Source: Thermopolyspora sp040678635 (GTDB lineage: Bacteria; Actinomycetota; Actinomycetes; Streptosporangiales; Streptosporangiaceae). Taken from it: a stretch of 64,000 nt of DNA. Where the stretch lies: contig NZ_JBFATZ010000012.1 in NCBI RefSeq assembly GCF_040678635.1, forward strand, positions 62,001 through 126,000, read 5' to 3'. Shown one piece after another: positions 41,484 through 50,364 of this stretch. The notes under the pieces were generated by a model, which was not told where the DNA came from, ran no database searches, and saw only the letters and a program-made list of their open reading frames with translations. The translations under genes and the position numbers were made by a program. Numbering within the stretch: the first letter of the stretch is position 1; every line of letters begins with the position of its first letter.

Positions 41484-42866
41484 ATGGACGCCGACGCCCC
41501 AGCCCACCGCGAACGCCGTGGTCTGCCTTCCGCGCTCGCCCTGACCGTGGCGTCGGCGCTGCTGTGGGGCGTGGCCCACCTGTTCGCCGGGCGGTCCAGG
41601 GTCGGCGTCGCGCTGCTCGCGTCGCAGACCGCCCTGTTCGGGGCGGTGCTGGCCGGGGTGACCGCGCTGCGGTTTCGCCTGGTGTCGCTCGCCGTGCAGC
41701 CGGGGTGGCTCACCGGGCTGATCCTCGCGCTGGCGCTGGTCGGCGCGGTCTGGGCGGCCGTGGTGGTCCTCTCCTACCGGGCGGTGCGGCCCCCCGGGAC
41801 CGGCGGCGCGGGCCGGGTGGCCGCGCGCCTGGTCGTCGGCGCGCTGTGCGTGCTCGTCATCGCGCCCTTCGCCTACGCCGCGCGGGTCGCCTACGTCTCG
41901 CGCGACGTGCTCACCACGCTGTTCGCGGCGGGCGGGGACGAGCAGGCCGAGGATCCGTGGCGCGGCCGGTCGCGGGTGAGCATCCTGCTCGTGGGCGCGG
42001 ACGCGGCCAGGAACCGGCCCGGTGCCCGCACCGACAGCATGACGGTCGCCACCATCGACACCCGTGACGGCCGGACCGTGCTGTTCGGGCTGCCCCGCAA
42101 CCTGGAGCGGGTGCCGATGCCCGACGGCCCGGCGCGTCGCTGGTTCCCCTACGGCTTCACCGGCGACGGCACGGCCCGCACCCCCGGCCTGCTCAACGAG
42201 GTGTACCAGTGGGCCGAGGACCACCCCGCCATCGTCCCGGGCGTGCCCGACGGTCGCCGGGGCCCCACCCTGCTCAAACAGACGGTCAGCGGCATCCTCG
42301 GCATCCCCGTCGACTACTACGCGGTGATCGACATGAAGGGCTTCCAGAATCTCATCGACGCCATCGGCGGCGTGGTCATCACCGTCAAGTCCGACATCCC
42401 GTACGGCAGGCAGGGGCACGTGCTGCCCGCAGGCACCCGCCGCCTGTCCGGCAAGGAGGCCCTCTGGTACGGCCGCTCCCGCAGCGACAGCAGCGACTAC
42501 GTTCGCATGGCCAGGCAGAAGTGCCTGCTCCACGCCGTCGCCCGGCAGGCCGACCCGGCTCTCGTGCTGAGCGGCTTCGAGCGCATCGCCGACGCCGCCA
42601 AGCGCTACGTCTCCACCGACATCCCACGCAGCGTGCTCCCGGCCCTCGTCGACCTGGCGGTCAAGGCCGGCGACTCGAGCATGACGAGCCTGCAGTTCGT
42701 CCCGCCGCTCATCGACACCGCCGCCCCCGACTGGCACCTGATCCGCCGCAAGGTCTCCGACGTCCTCTCCCCCGCCCGCCCGCGGCACTCCCCCAGGGCA
42801 CCGGCCACGCCCGCCCCGTCCCCCGCGCCCGACGCCCCGGTCAGCCTCGACACGTTCTGCGTCTGA
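41484..42866 (+). CDS. LytR-CpsA-Psr (LCP) family protein with four-helix N-terminus
   Basis: About 460 residues from the ATG at 41484 (41454 possible). Unlike the LCP at 29847 it begins with several membrane helices (about 15-150: ALALTVASALLWGVAHLFAG, LTGLILALALVGAVWAAVVV). The catalytic domain follows: VSILLVGADAARNRPGARTD, GLPRNLERVPMPDGP, GFTGDGTARTPGLLNEVYQW, DMKGFQNLIDAIGGVVITVK and KEALWYGRSRSDSSDYVRMA. The key Arg and Asp residues for pyrophosphate binding are present. The tail is Pro/Ala/Ser-rich and ends with a Cys. Probable role: attachment of a wall polymer to peptidoglycan. Lies divergent from the broken MFS gene. Confidence 0.88.
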   Translation: MDADAPAHRERRGLPSALALTVASALLWGVAHLFAGRSRVGVALLASQTALFGAVLAGVTALRFRLVSLAVQPGWLTGLILALALVGAVWAAVVVLSYRAVRPPGTGGAGRVAARLVVGALCVLVIAPFAYAARVAYVSRDVLTTLFAAGGDEQAEDPWRGRSRVSILLVGADAARNRPGARTDSMTVATIDTRDGRTVLFGLPRNLERVPMPDGPARRWFPYGFTGDGTARTPGLLNEVYQWAEDHPAIVPGVPDGRRGPTLLKQTVSGILGIPVDYYAVIDMKGFQNLIDAIGGVVITVKSDIPYGRQGHVLPAGTRRLSGKEALWYGRSRSDSSDYVRMARQKCLLHAVARQADPALVLSGFERIADAAKRYVSTDIPRSVLPALVDLAVKAGDSSMTSLQFVPPLIDTAAPDWHLIRRKVSDVLSPARPRHSPRAPATPAPSPAPDAPVSLDTFCV

Positions 42867-43100
42867 GGAGCGGCTGTGGCACCGGCACCGCCCCGGAGTT
42901 CACTGCCCCGGAGTTCACCGTCCCGCCCGCCCGCGGCGCGGGTGTGCGTCTCGGCGGAGATCCACAGGTCACGGCACACGTGGATGAACTCGGCCGCACG
43001 GGCATTGATGGGGACACGTGGCCGTCGCTCCGCTTAGGGCGATTTGTGGGAGACTGCCGCTCTGCTGGTGTTGGCGTGTCGCCCGTGAAGGGGCTTGCGG

Positions 43101-44954
43101 ATGGGTACACCTGGCCACTTGGTCGTTAATCGGTACCGTCTGGTAAGAGCGTTGGGGCAGGGCCGCATGGGCACCGTGTGGGAGGGGCACGACACCCTTC
43201 TCGACCGGGCGGTGGCGGTCAAGGAGGTCGTGCCGCCGCCGGGGCTGGGCATCAAAGGGCAGGCCGAGTTCATCCGGCGGATCACCCTCGCCGCGAGCGC
43301 GGCGACCCGCGTCACCAACCGGAACCTCGTGGCCGTCTACGACGTGGCCGAGGACGACGAGCGGCCGTGGGTGGTCATGGAGCTGCTGCCGTCCCGCGCG
43401 CTGGGGGCGATCGTGGCCAACGACGGCCCGCTGCCGCCCGAGCGGGTCGCGCAGATCGGACGCCGGGTGCTCGACGGGCTGTCCGCCGGGCACGCCGCGG
43501 GCCTGATCCACGGCGACGTCCGGCCGGCCAACGTGCTGATCGGGTACGAGGGCCGGATCGCGCTCGCCGACCTCGGCGTACCGGTGACGGACGGGGTTCC
43601 GCCCTTCCGCGCGCCCGAGGGGGCGCACAAGGGCCGGGCCGCCGACCTGTGGTCCCTGGGCGCGACCCTCTACACCGCCGCCGTGGGCACGCCCCCGGAG
43701 TCCGCGGCCGACGTCGAGCGGGCGCCCGCCGTACTGCGCCCGGTGCTGGGCGGGCTGCTGACCGAGGATCCCGCCTTACGGATCAAGGCCGCGCAGGCCG
43801 ACATGATGCTGGAGGCGATCGCCCCGCCCGAGCCGCCCCCCGCGCCCCCCGCGCGGACCAAACGCGGCAAGGCGGCCCGCGCGACGCGGGCATCCGGGCG
43901 ATCGGCCGCCCCGCCGACGATGACGCCGGGGCCGCGACCGACGACCCGGCCAACGGCCGCGACCCCATCGACGGACCGAGCGGCGCCCCGATCGGTGGGC
44001 CGATCGCCGTACGAACCGGTGACGCCGTCGGGATCGCGGTCCGAGTCAGAGCCGGGTGTGGGGCCGGGTGTGGAGCCAGATGCGGGGCCGGGTGTGGGGC
44101 CGGGTGTGGGGCCGGGTGTGGGGCCGGGAGCGGCGTCGGTGACGAGCTCCGGCACGCTCGCGACGCACGCGGAATCGCAGCCTGAAGAGAGATCAACGCA
44201 TGCGAAGACGGGGTCGGCGCCGCTGCCAGGCGACACGGGCGTGTCCGTACGGCTGGGCGCCGCCCCCGCCGCGCCCTCCGGTACGGGCCGGCGGCGGGGA
44301 TCGCGGGGCAAGCTGATCGCGGCCATCACCGGCGGCGCGCTCATCGTCGCGGCGATCAGTGGATGGGTTCTGCTGCGCCCCTCCGCCACGTCCCAGGCCG
44401 CCCCCGGTCCCTCGGCGTCCGCCGCCACGCCCACCGGCGCGCCCGTCAGCCCCACCCCGACCGCGCCCGCCCGCTTACCCCTCAAGTGGTACAAACCCGG
44501 CACAGGCTGGGAGGCCGCGGTCCCCCGCGGCTGGAAGCGTGAGGACCACGCCGACTACCAGGAATGGTCGGCCCCGGACGGCACGGGTCACTTCAGGGTC
44601 AGCGTCATCGACTGGGGCGGCCAGGACCCGCTCATCGTGCTGCAGGACGCCGAGTCGAACGTGTCCGCGTCCGTCAGGTCCTACCGCAAGGTCCGGATGG
44701 AACGCATCAAGTTCAAGGACGCCCAGGCCGCCGAGTGGGAGGCACGCTGGAGGGCCTCCGGTCTCCCGCTCTACCCCTGGGCGGTCAAGGGCACCGTCTA
44801 TCACGAGCTCCGCCGCGTGATCTGGACCGGTAAGACCACCACGATCCTGACCTGGATCACCCCCGACGACCAGTGGGCGGCCCTCCGCCCCACCATGCGC
44901 GCCGCCTTCCGCCTCTACCGCGTCCCCGAAGGGGATCTCCTCCCCGCCCGGTAA
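43101..44954 (+). CDS. Membrane Ser/Thr protein kinase with altered catalytic motifs
   Basis: The product has 617 residues from the ATG at 43101 (AAGGGG upstream). The kinase domain is at 10-240: glycine loop LGQGRMGTVWEG, Lys41 (VAVKEV), catalytic loop IHGDVRPANVLIG (HRD changed to HGD, the following Lys to Arg) and DLG (157-159) in place of DFG. Asp139, Asn144 and Asp157 remain, so weak activity is possible. A Pro/Thr/Gly linker with a 12-bp minisatellite follows, then one membrane helix (about 405-425, LIAAITGGALIVAAISGWVL) and an extracellular domain of about 150 residues (WKREDHADYQEWSAPDGTGH). It may sense wall state; it lies downstream of the LCP gene. Confidence 0.85.
   Translation: MGTPGHLVVNRYRLVRALGQGRMGTVWEGHDTLLDRAVAVKEVVPPPGLGIKGQAEFIRRITLAASAATRVTNRNLVAVYDVAEDDERPWVVMELLPSRALGAIVANDGPLPPERVAQIGRRVLDGLSAGHAAGLIHGDVRPANVLIGYEGRIALADLGVPVTDGVPPFRAPEGAHKGRAADLWSLGATLYTAAVGTPPESAADVERAPAVLRPVLGGLLTEDPALRIKAAQADMMLEAIAPPEPPPAPPARTKRGKAARATRASGRSAAPPTMTPGPRPTTRPTAATPSTDRAAPRSVGRSPYEPVTPSGSRSESEPGVGPGVEPDAGPGVGPGVGPGVGPGAASVTSSGTLATHAESQPEERSTHAKTGSAPLPGDTGVSVRLGAAPAAPSGTGRRRGSRGKLIAAITGGALIVAAISGWVLLRPSATSQAAPGPSASAATPTGAPVSPTPTAPARLPLKWYKPGTGWEAAVPRGWKREDHADYQEWSAPDGTGHFRVSVIDWGGQDPLIVLQDAESNVSASVRSYRKVRMERIKFKDAQAAEWEARWRASGLPLYPWAVKGTVYHELRRVIWTGKTTTILTWITPDDQWAALRPTMRAAFRLYRVPEGDLLPAR
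44049..44132. repeat. 12-bp minisatellite, seven units, in the kinase linker
   Basis: Seven units close to GGGCCGGGTGTG, two of them varied, encoding GPGV/EPDA-type tetrapeptides in the cytoplasmic linker. Confidence 0.9.
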
Positions 44955-45052
44955 CCCGAAGACACCTGAAACCACCCGGACCCGGCTGAACCCGACCACA
45001 CCCATCTGAACCCACCTGAAACCATCTGAACCCATCTGAACAGCGTCAACAG

Positions 45053-45091
45053 CGCCGCCGCACTCCCCGATCTAGTGGGAACACGGCGGCG
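45053..45091 (+). terminator. Hairpin terminator after the kinase gene
   Basis: An 8-bp stem, CGCCGCCG / CGGCGGCG, with a 23-base loop and a TTTCG tail, about 100 bp downstream of the kinase stop. The stretch between (44955-45045) is a degenerate repeat of CATCTGAACCCA-like units. Confidence 0.5.
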
Positions 45092-45145
45092 TTTCGTGTG
45101 TGCGCGGGTCGCGAACGTGGCATGATTGTCGGCGCAGACACTTGC

Positions 45146-45158
45146 AATGATTTTCATT
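45146..45158. promoter_or_regulatory. Zur/Fur-like box upstream of the CooC-like gene
   Basis: AATGA-TTT-TCATT, inside the AT-rich stretch TGCAATGATTTTCATTCT, 20 bp before the GTG start. The core ATGATTTTCAT resembles actinobacterial Zur (zinc) boxes and, less well, Fur-type sites. Metal control of the following gene is inference. Confidence 0.5.
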
Positions 45159-45177
45159 CTCGGATTGGATCGGGGAC

Positions 45178-46134
45178 GTGAGGGTTGCCTTCGTGGGCAA
45201 GGGCGGCAGCGGCAAGACGACGCTGTCGTCGCTGTTCGCCAGATTCGCAGCGGTCGAGGGGGGTGCCGTCGTCGCCATCGACGCCGACATCAACCAGCAC
45301 CTCGGGCTGGTGCTCGGGCTGGAGCACGATCGGCTGCCGGAGCCGCTCGGCGGCCACCTGACCGAGATCAAGGATTATCTGCGCGGCGACAACCCGCGCA
45401 TCCACTCCGCCGCGGCGATGGTCAAGACCACGCCGCCGGGCCGCGGCTCCCGGCTGGTTCGGCTCGACGACCCGTTCTTCCAGGGCGGGTTCTGCGTACG
45501 GGCCGAGGGGCTGAGCCTGATGGTCACCGGCCCGTTCGCCGAGGAGGACCTCGGGGTCGCGTGCTACCACTCCAAGGTCGGCGCCGTCGAGCTCTACCTC
45601 AACCACCTGGTGGACGGGCCGGGCGAGTACGTCGTCGTCGACATGACGGCGGGCGCGGACTCGTTCGCCTCCGGGCTGTTCACCCGCTTCGACCTGACCT
45701 TCCTCGTCGCCGAGCCCACCCGGCAGGGCGTCGGCGTCTACCGGCAGTACCGCGAGTACGCCGCGGACTACGACGTGCCGATCGCGGTCATCGGCAACAA
45801 GGTGCAGGACGAGGGCGACGTCGCGTTCCTGCGCGACCACGTGGGGGACGATCTGCTCGTCTGGCTGGAGCACTCCCCCGCGGTCCGCGCGATGGAGCAG
45901 GGTCGCCCGTTCACGCTCGGCGACCTGGAGCCGGCAAACCGCGAGGCGCTCGCCACGATGCTGCGCCGCCTCGACGACCAGCCCAAGGACTGGGAGAAGT
46001 TCGGCCGGCAGGCGGTGGAGTTCCACCTGCGCAACGCCGAGGCGTGGGCGAACCGCGCGACCGGGGAGGACCTCCGTGCCCAAGTCGACCCCGACTTCAC
46101 CTTCGGTCCCGTCCCGGCCGGATCCCCCGCATGA
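45178..46134 (+). CDS. CooC/MinD-like P-loop ATPase
   Basis: The product has 318 residues from a GTG at 45178. It belongs to the SIMIBI class: deviant Walker A VGKGGSGKTTLSSLFARFAA (7-26), switch-I-like DADINQHLGLVLGL, Walker B VVVDMTAGAD and the nucleotide-specificity segment AVIGNKVQDEGD. CooC proteins insert nickel into CO dehydrogenase; related ATPases serve other metal or membrane roles. No nickel CO dehydrogenase is nearby. A Zur/Fur-like box in the promoter suggests a metal-linked role such as cofactor insertion under metal limitation. That role is inference. Confidence 0.8.
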   Translation: MRVAFVGKGGSGKTTLSSLFARFAAVEGGAVVAIDADINQHLGLVLGLEHDRLPEPLGGHLTEIKDYLRGDNPRIHSAAAMVKTTPPGRGSRLVRLDDPFFQGGFCVRAEGLSLMVTGPFAEEDLGVACYHSKVGAVELYLNHLVDGPGEYVVVDMTAGADSFASGLFTRFDLTFLVAEPTRQGVGVYRQYREYAADYDVPIAVIGNKVQDEGDVAFLRDHVGDDLLVWLEHSPAVRAMEQGRPFTLGDLEPANREALATMLRRLDDQPKDWEKFGRQAVEFHLRNAEAWANRATGEDLRAQVDPDFTFGPVPAGSPA

Positions 46135-46344
46135 CCGCCGGGCGGACGGGCCAAATGTCACACTCCAGGCCAAAACAGGCACCATCGGCGTCATCCACAA
46201 CAAAGGAACGATTGCCGCGCAAGGGGGCGCACGCCTTGCCTTCTCGTCCGACGAGTGTCGCCTCAGGGTGCCTGGAGCCGGTCCCGTATGCCGCCTAGCG
46301 TCGAAGCCATCCCCTCACCCATGTCAATGCGAGAGGAGCACGCC

Positions 46345-46731
46345 ATGTCGCTGACCGTCCCGAGTGATCTGCTCGAGCGGGCACAGGCCGGGGAGGTGGA
46401 CGACGACGCGTTCGTCGCCTGCGTCCGCGACTCACTGCCGTACGCCTGGTCGTTAATCAGCGGCCTGGTCGAGGAGCGCGACCGGAGCGGCGCGGAGTTC
46501 GCCGACAACCAGGTCCCGCCCCCCGACGAGGCCGCCCGCGGCCAGTTGCTGCGCTGCATGGCCAGCGACGCCATGCGGGGAGCGCTGGAACGCCACTTCG
46601 GCGTGCGGCTCGCCTTCCAGAACTGCCACAGGGTCGCCGTCTTCGCGCCGACGGCCACCGAGGCGCACGCCGAGTTCGTCACCCCCCGCGCGCAGATCCT
46701 CAACCAGAAGCCGGAGTTGGTGGACTGCTGA
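46345..46731 (+). CDS. SCO5389-family conserved actinobacterial protein
   Basis: The product has 128 residues with GAGAGGAG before the ATG. It is a soluble, acidic protein conserved in actinomycetes as far as I recognise: VPSDLLERAQAGEVDDDAFV, CVRDSLPYAWSLISGLVEER, FADNQVPPPDEAARGQLLRC, LERHFGVRLAFQNCHRVAVF and FVTPRAQILNQKPELVDC. Three or four cysteines could bind metal. Function is not established to my knowledge. The 210 bp before it (46135-46344) hold its promoter and no other gene. Confidence 0.8.
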   Translation: MSLTVPSDLLERAQAGEVDDDAFVACVRDSLPYAWSLISGLVEERDRSGAEFADNQVPPPDEAARGQLLRCMASDAMRGALERHFGVRLAFQNCHRVAVFAPTATEAHAEFVTPRAQILNQKPELVDC

Positions 46732-46737
46732 GCGCAT

Positions 46738-46789
46738 CGGGCGGCGTGTCCGGCGGCCCAGCCCCTCAGGTCGCCGGGCACGCCGCCCG
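46738..46789. terminator. Large bidirectional hairpin
   Basis: An 18-bp stem with one mismatch (left arm CGGGCGGCGTGTCCGGCG) and a 16-base loop between the convergent SCO5389-like and SDR genes. It is followed by short GTGAGCCCC repeats (about 46807-46845). Confidence 0.75.
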
Positions 46790-46849
46790 CACGTCGCGGG
46801 CGGCTCACGCCTCGCCGTGAGCCCCCGTGAGCCCCTGTGAGCCGCCGCG

Positions 46850-47623
46850 TCAGCGGGCGCCGCCGTTGATGTAGAGGGTCTGGCCGCTGACGTACGAGGC
46901 GTCGTCGGAGGCGAAGAAGGCCACGACGGAGGCGACCTCCTCCGGACGGCCGACGCGGCGCAGCGGCGTGTTCGCCGCGGCGAGGGACTGGTGTTCCTCC
47001 GGGGTGACGCCGACCCGGATCGCCGTGGCCGCCGTCATCGGCGTGTCGATGTACCCCGGCGCGACGGCGTTGACGCGGATCCCGAAGGGGCCCAGCTCGA
47101 TCGCCATCGTGGCGGTGAGCCCCTGGATGCCCGCCTTGGCCGCCGCGTAGTTCGCCTGGCCCCGGTTGCCGAGCGCCGAGCGGCTCGACAGGTTGACGAT
47201 CGCGCCCGACCGCTGGGCGACCATGTGCTTTTGCACCGCGCGGGAGACCAGGAAGACGCTTTTGAGGTTCACGTCGATGACCCGGTCCCAGTCATCCTCG
47301 GACATCTTGAACAGCAGATTGTCGCGCGTCATCCCGGCGTTGTTCACCAGCACGTCGATGCGGCCGAACTCGCCGATGACCGCCTCGACCATCGCGTCCA
47401 CCCGTGCCGGGTCCGACACGTCGCAGTCGACGGCGATGGCCGTACCGCCCGCCTGCCTGATCTCCGCGAGGACGGGGGCGCAGCGCTCGGCGGTCAGATC
47501 CGCCACGGCGACCGCGGCGCCCTCGGCGGCGAGCCGCCGGGCCGTGGCGGCGCCGATGCCCTGGGCCGCGCCGGTGACCAGCGCGTACCTGCCCTGAAAA
47601 CGCGGGGAAAGTGGTGTGGACAC
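46850..47623 (-). CDS. FabG-like short-chain dehydrogenase/reductase
   Basis: The product has 257 residues from a GTG at 47623 with AAGGAGG upstream. Classical SDR features are complete: ALVTGAAQGIGAATARRLAA, VDCDVSDPARVDAMVEAV, DVLVNNAGMTRDNLLFKMSE, Ser (VNLSSRSALG), QANYAAAKAGIQGLTATMAI with Tyr and Lys, and PGYIDTPMTAA. It resembles 3-oxoacyl-ACP/acetoacetyl-CoA reductases (NADPH). The stand-alone position between a terminator and a LysR gene gives no pathway hint. Confidence 0.88.
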   Translation of the reverse strand: MSTPLSPRFQGRYALVTGAAQGIGAATARRLAAEGAAVAVADLTAERCAPVLAEIRQAGGTAIAVDCDVSDPARVDAMVEAVIGEFGRIDVLVNNAGMTRDNLLFKMSEDDWDRVIDVNLKSVFLVSRAVQKHMVAQRSGAIVNLSSRSALGNRGQANYAAAKAGIQGLTATMAIELGPFGIRVNAVAPGYIDTPMTAATAIRVGVTPEEHQSLAAANTPLRRVGRPEEVASVVAFFASDDASYVSGQTLYINGGAR

Positions 47624-47753
47624 GGGTGCCTCCTTGGCGCGGGGTCGGCGTGACCCTCGAATGTAGCGAACGGACCGCCGGGTTCCCCCGTGGGAATTCG
47701 CCCTGTGGAAAAAGGCGAGAAGCCGCCTTCTTCGTGAAGCGGGGGTTTGTCGG

Positions 47754-48701
47754 CTACCCAGGTTGCGACGTCTGAAGCGACTCGACGGGCTCAAGGTCCA
47801 TGGCGATCAAACGCGCCGAGACGTGGATCGCGCGCAGCGTGGCGGCGACCGAGGGGCGGTGCAGGCTGGAGGGGCGCACGACCGCCTGCACCTCCCGGCT
47901 GATCGGGCTGCCGGGAAGCGCCCGTACGGCGATGCCGCGAACCCCCGCCGCCAGCGCCAGCGCGGGCACGGCCGCGATGCCGAGCCCTTTGGCGACCAGG
48001 CCGAGAATCGTGCTCAGCCCCTCGAACTCCCACGCCACCGGCTGGGCCCCGCCGACGTCGGCGAGCAGCCGGTCCACCGCCAGCCGCGACGGCTCCCCGT
48101 CGGGGGTGGCCATCCACGGCTCGTCGCGCAGCGCGTACAGGTCGAGCGGCACCTGCGGGTCGGCCATCGGGTGCCGCCGGGGCACCACGAGCACGAGGGG
48201 GTCGCGCAGCAGCGGGAAGACCTGCAGGTTCTCCTGCGTGCGTGAGCGGCCGTACCAGTCGTCGACGAGCGCGATGTCCACCTCGCCGGACTGCACCTCG
48301 CGGATGCCGCGCCCGGAGCGGCTCTGCCGCAGGCGCAGGGTCAGCTCCCGGTGCCGGCGCAGCGCGCGGGCGACCGCCGGGGCGAAGGCGACGGCCGCCG
48401 TGGGGAAGGCGGTGACGACCACCCGGCCGCTGGGCGTGGAGGCGTGCGCGGACAGGTCCGATTCGGCCTCCTCGACCAGCGCGAGGATGCGTTCGGCGTG
48501 TGCGACGAGGCGGCGTCCGGCCTCGGTGAGCTCGGCGCTGCGCGAGGTCCGGTCGAGCAGCGCCGTGCCCGCCTCACGTTCCAGCGTCGCGAGTTGTTGG
48601 GAGACCGCAGACGGCGTGTAACCCAGCGCGGCGGCCGTCGCGGCAATGCTCCCCCTTCGGGCGAATTCACAGATCAGAGACAGCCGACGGATATCTAGCA
48701 T
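47754..48701 (-). CDS. LysR-family regulator divergent from an aminotransferase
   Basis: The product has 315 residues. The helix-turn-helix is at 1-60 (MLDIRRLSLICEFARRGSIA, ALGYTPSAVSQQLATLEREA), and the effector domain at about 90-300 (GRVVVTAFPTAAVAFAPAVA, GEVDIALVDDWYG, LLRDPLVLVVPRRHPMADPQ). It is transcribed away from the aminotransferase gene; the 96-bp gap holds GCTTACGC and GCTTATGC half-site-like words. It is the likely regulator of that enzyme. The tail (MDLEPVESLQTSQPG) is longer than usual. Confidence 0.9.
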   Translation of the reverse strand: MLDIRRLSLICEFARRGSIAATAAALGYTPSAVSQQLATLEREAGTALLDRTSRSAELTEAGRRLVAHAERILALVEEAESDLSAHASTPSGRVVVTAFPTAAVAFAPAVARALRRHRELTLRLRQSRSGRGIREVQSGEVDIALVDDWYGRSRTQENLQVFPLLRDPLVLVVPRRHPMADPQVPLDLYALRDEPWMATPDGEPSRLAVDRLLADVGGAQPVAWEFEGLSTILGLVAKGLGIAAVPALALAAGVRGIAVRALPGSPISREVQAVVRPSSLHRPSVAATLRAIHVSARLIAMDLEPVESLQTSQPG

Positions 48702-48797
48702 CAGGAAAGCTTACGCCTACCCTCGCTATCTTTCGCTTGTGCTTATGCCTACGGGACCGCAGTCTGGGAACGGTTCACAGAGCTTGGAGGATTTGCG

Positions 48798-50102
48798 ATG
48801 AACATCACCCTTTCTGCCACTTTAGCCGCGAATGAGGAAATCGCCCGAAGGCGCACGGCGGGAGAGCGGGTGCTGCACATGGCGTTCGGGGAGGCAGGAC
48901 TTCCGGTCCACCCCTCGTTACGCGAGCGCCTGGAGAAGTCGTCGGCGCACAACGGGTACGGCCCGGTCGCCGGCGCGCCCGATCTGCGCCAGGCGGCGGC
49001 CGGATACTGGGAACGGCGCGGCCTGCCCGTCGACGCGGATCTCGTGGTGTGCGGGCCCGGCAGCAAGCCGCTGCTGTACGCCCTGCTCCTGGCGTTGGGC
49101 GGGGACATCGTGCTGCCGATGCCGAGCTGGGTGAGCTACGCGGCGCAGGCCGACCTGATCGGGGTGCGCCCGCTGCTGGTGGAGCCGCCGCCGGGTCAAG
49201 GCGGGGCGCCCGACCCGGACCGGGTGGTCGAGGTGGTCCGCGAGGCGCGGGCGCAGGGCCGCACGGTGCGGTCGATGCTGGTCACCCTGCCCGACAACCC
49301 CACCGGACTGCTGCCCACGCCCGACACCGTGCGCAAGCTGGCCGAGGTGGCCCGCGAGCTCGACCTGATCATCATTTCCGACGAGATCTACCGCGACCTG
49401 GTCCACAACCCGCTAACCGCCTGCCTCAGCCCGGCCGACCTCGCCCCCGAACGCACCGTGATCACGACCGGCCTGAGCAAGAGCCTGGCCCTGGGCGGGT
49501 GGCGCATCGGCGTGGCCCGTCTCCCCGACGGGGCGTACGAACTGCGGGCGCGCATGCTCGCCATCGCCAGCGAGATCTGGTCCAGCCCGGCCGCCCCCGT
49601 ACAGCAGGCCGCCGCCTACGCCTTCACCGAGCCGGCGGAGCTGGTCGCCCGGATCGCCGACAGCAGGCGGTTGCACGGCGCCGTCGTCCGGGCGGTGACC
49701 GAGCGGTTCATGCGCGCCGGGGCCACGGTGAGCATGCCGCAGGGCGGCTTCTACCTCTACCCCGACTTCGGCTTCCTCGACGGCTTCCGCACCTCGGAGG
49801 AGTTCGCCGCCACCCTGCTCGACCGGTACGGCGTGGGCGTGCTCCCGGGCAACGCCTTCGGCGACCGGCCACAGGCCCTGCGGGTGCGGGTGGCGACCAG
49901 CATGCTGTACGGCGAGAGCACCCAGCAGCGCCTGGCCGCGCTCAACGCCCGCGACCCCCTGACCCTGCCGTGGATCGCCGAGTCCCTCGACCACCTCGAC
50001 GAGGCGCTCGCCGGAATCACCGGGGCCGCCGCGACCCGTCCGGCGCGGGACGCCGCCCCGAGCCGATCGTTCTTCTCCGCACCGGCCGTGGCGCCCGCCT
50101 GA
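48798..50102 (+). CDS. PLP-dependent class I/II aminotransferase
   Basis: The product has 434 residues with GGAGG ten bases before the ATG. Fold type I: substrate region MAFGEAGLPVHPSLRERLEK, YGPVAGAPDLRQAAAGYWER, LPDNPTGLLPTPDTV, IIISDEIYRDLVH with the pyridine-N Asp and phosphate Tyr, and the Schiff-base Lys in TTGLSKSLALGGWRIGVARL. QGGFYLYPDFGFLDG and the C-terminal Arg region LRVRVATSMLYG are typical. It moves an amino group between an amino acid and a 2-oxo acid; the substrate is not evident. Regulated by the divergent LysR protein. Confidence 0.9.
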   Translation: MNITLSATLAANEEIARRRTAGERVLHMAFGEAGLPVHPSLRERLEKSSAHNGYGPVAGAPDLRQAAAGYWERRGLPVDADLVVCGPGSKPLLYALLLALGGDIVLPMPSWVSYAAQADLIGVRPLLVEPPPGQGGAPDPDRVVEVVREARAQGRTVRSMLVTLPDNPTGLLPTPDTVRKLAEVARELDLIIISDEIYRDLVHNPLTACLSPADLAPERTVITTGLSKSLALGGWRIGVARLPDGAYELRARMLAIASEIWSSPAAPVQQAAAYAFTEPAELVARIADSRRLHGAVVRAVTERFMRAGATVSMPQGGFYLYPDFGFLDGFRTSEEFAATLLDRYGVGVLPGNAFGDRPQALRVRVATSMLYGESTQQRLAALNARDPLTLPWIAESLDHLDEALAGITGAAATRPARDAAPSRSFFSAPAVAPA

Positions 50103-50242
50103 CCCTCGAAACACGCCCGCCGACGATGCGCGGACCCCTTCCCACTCCGACCGAGTTCTGACCGGGCCACGACTGGGCCCCAACTGAGCCCCGACTGAGC
50201 CCCAGAGAGCACTGGGCCGGGACGTCGGGCGGAGCATGCCGA

Positions 50243-50284
50243 ACGGCCCGTTCAGGTCTCCCCCCCGGGATCTGAACGGGCCGT
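50243..50284. terminator. Bidirectional hairpin terminator
   Basis: A perfect 13-bp stem, ACGGCCCGTTCAG / CTGAACGGGCCGT, with a 16-base loop, between the convergent aminotransferase and secreted-protein genes. A short repeat of ACTGAGCCCC-like words (50164-50200) precedes it. Confidence 0.85.
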
Positions 50285-50364
50285 GGTTGGCCGATTGTTC
50301 AATTATTCGATCGTGGCCGCGCCTCGTCGCGCGCGCCGGACGCCATGCTCAGGCGTGTGAGGGA

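Noticed and set aside
12180..46134. A hydrogenase or nickel CO dehydrogenase locus suggested by hypF, a CooC-like gene and a molybdenum-hydroxylase operon
   Set aside because: The three genes lie 18-33 kb apart with unrelated genes between, no catalytic hydrogenase or nickel CO dehydrogenase subunit is present, and the FAD subunit has the PaoB-type [4Fe-4S] insertion of aldehyde oxidoreductases.
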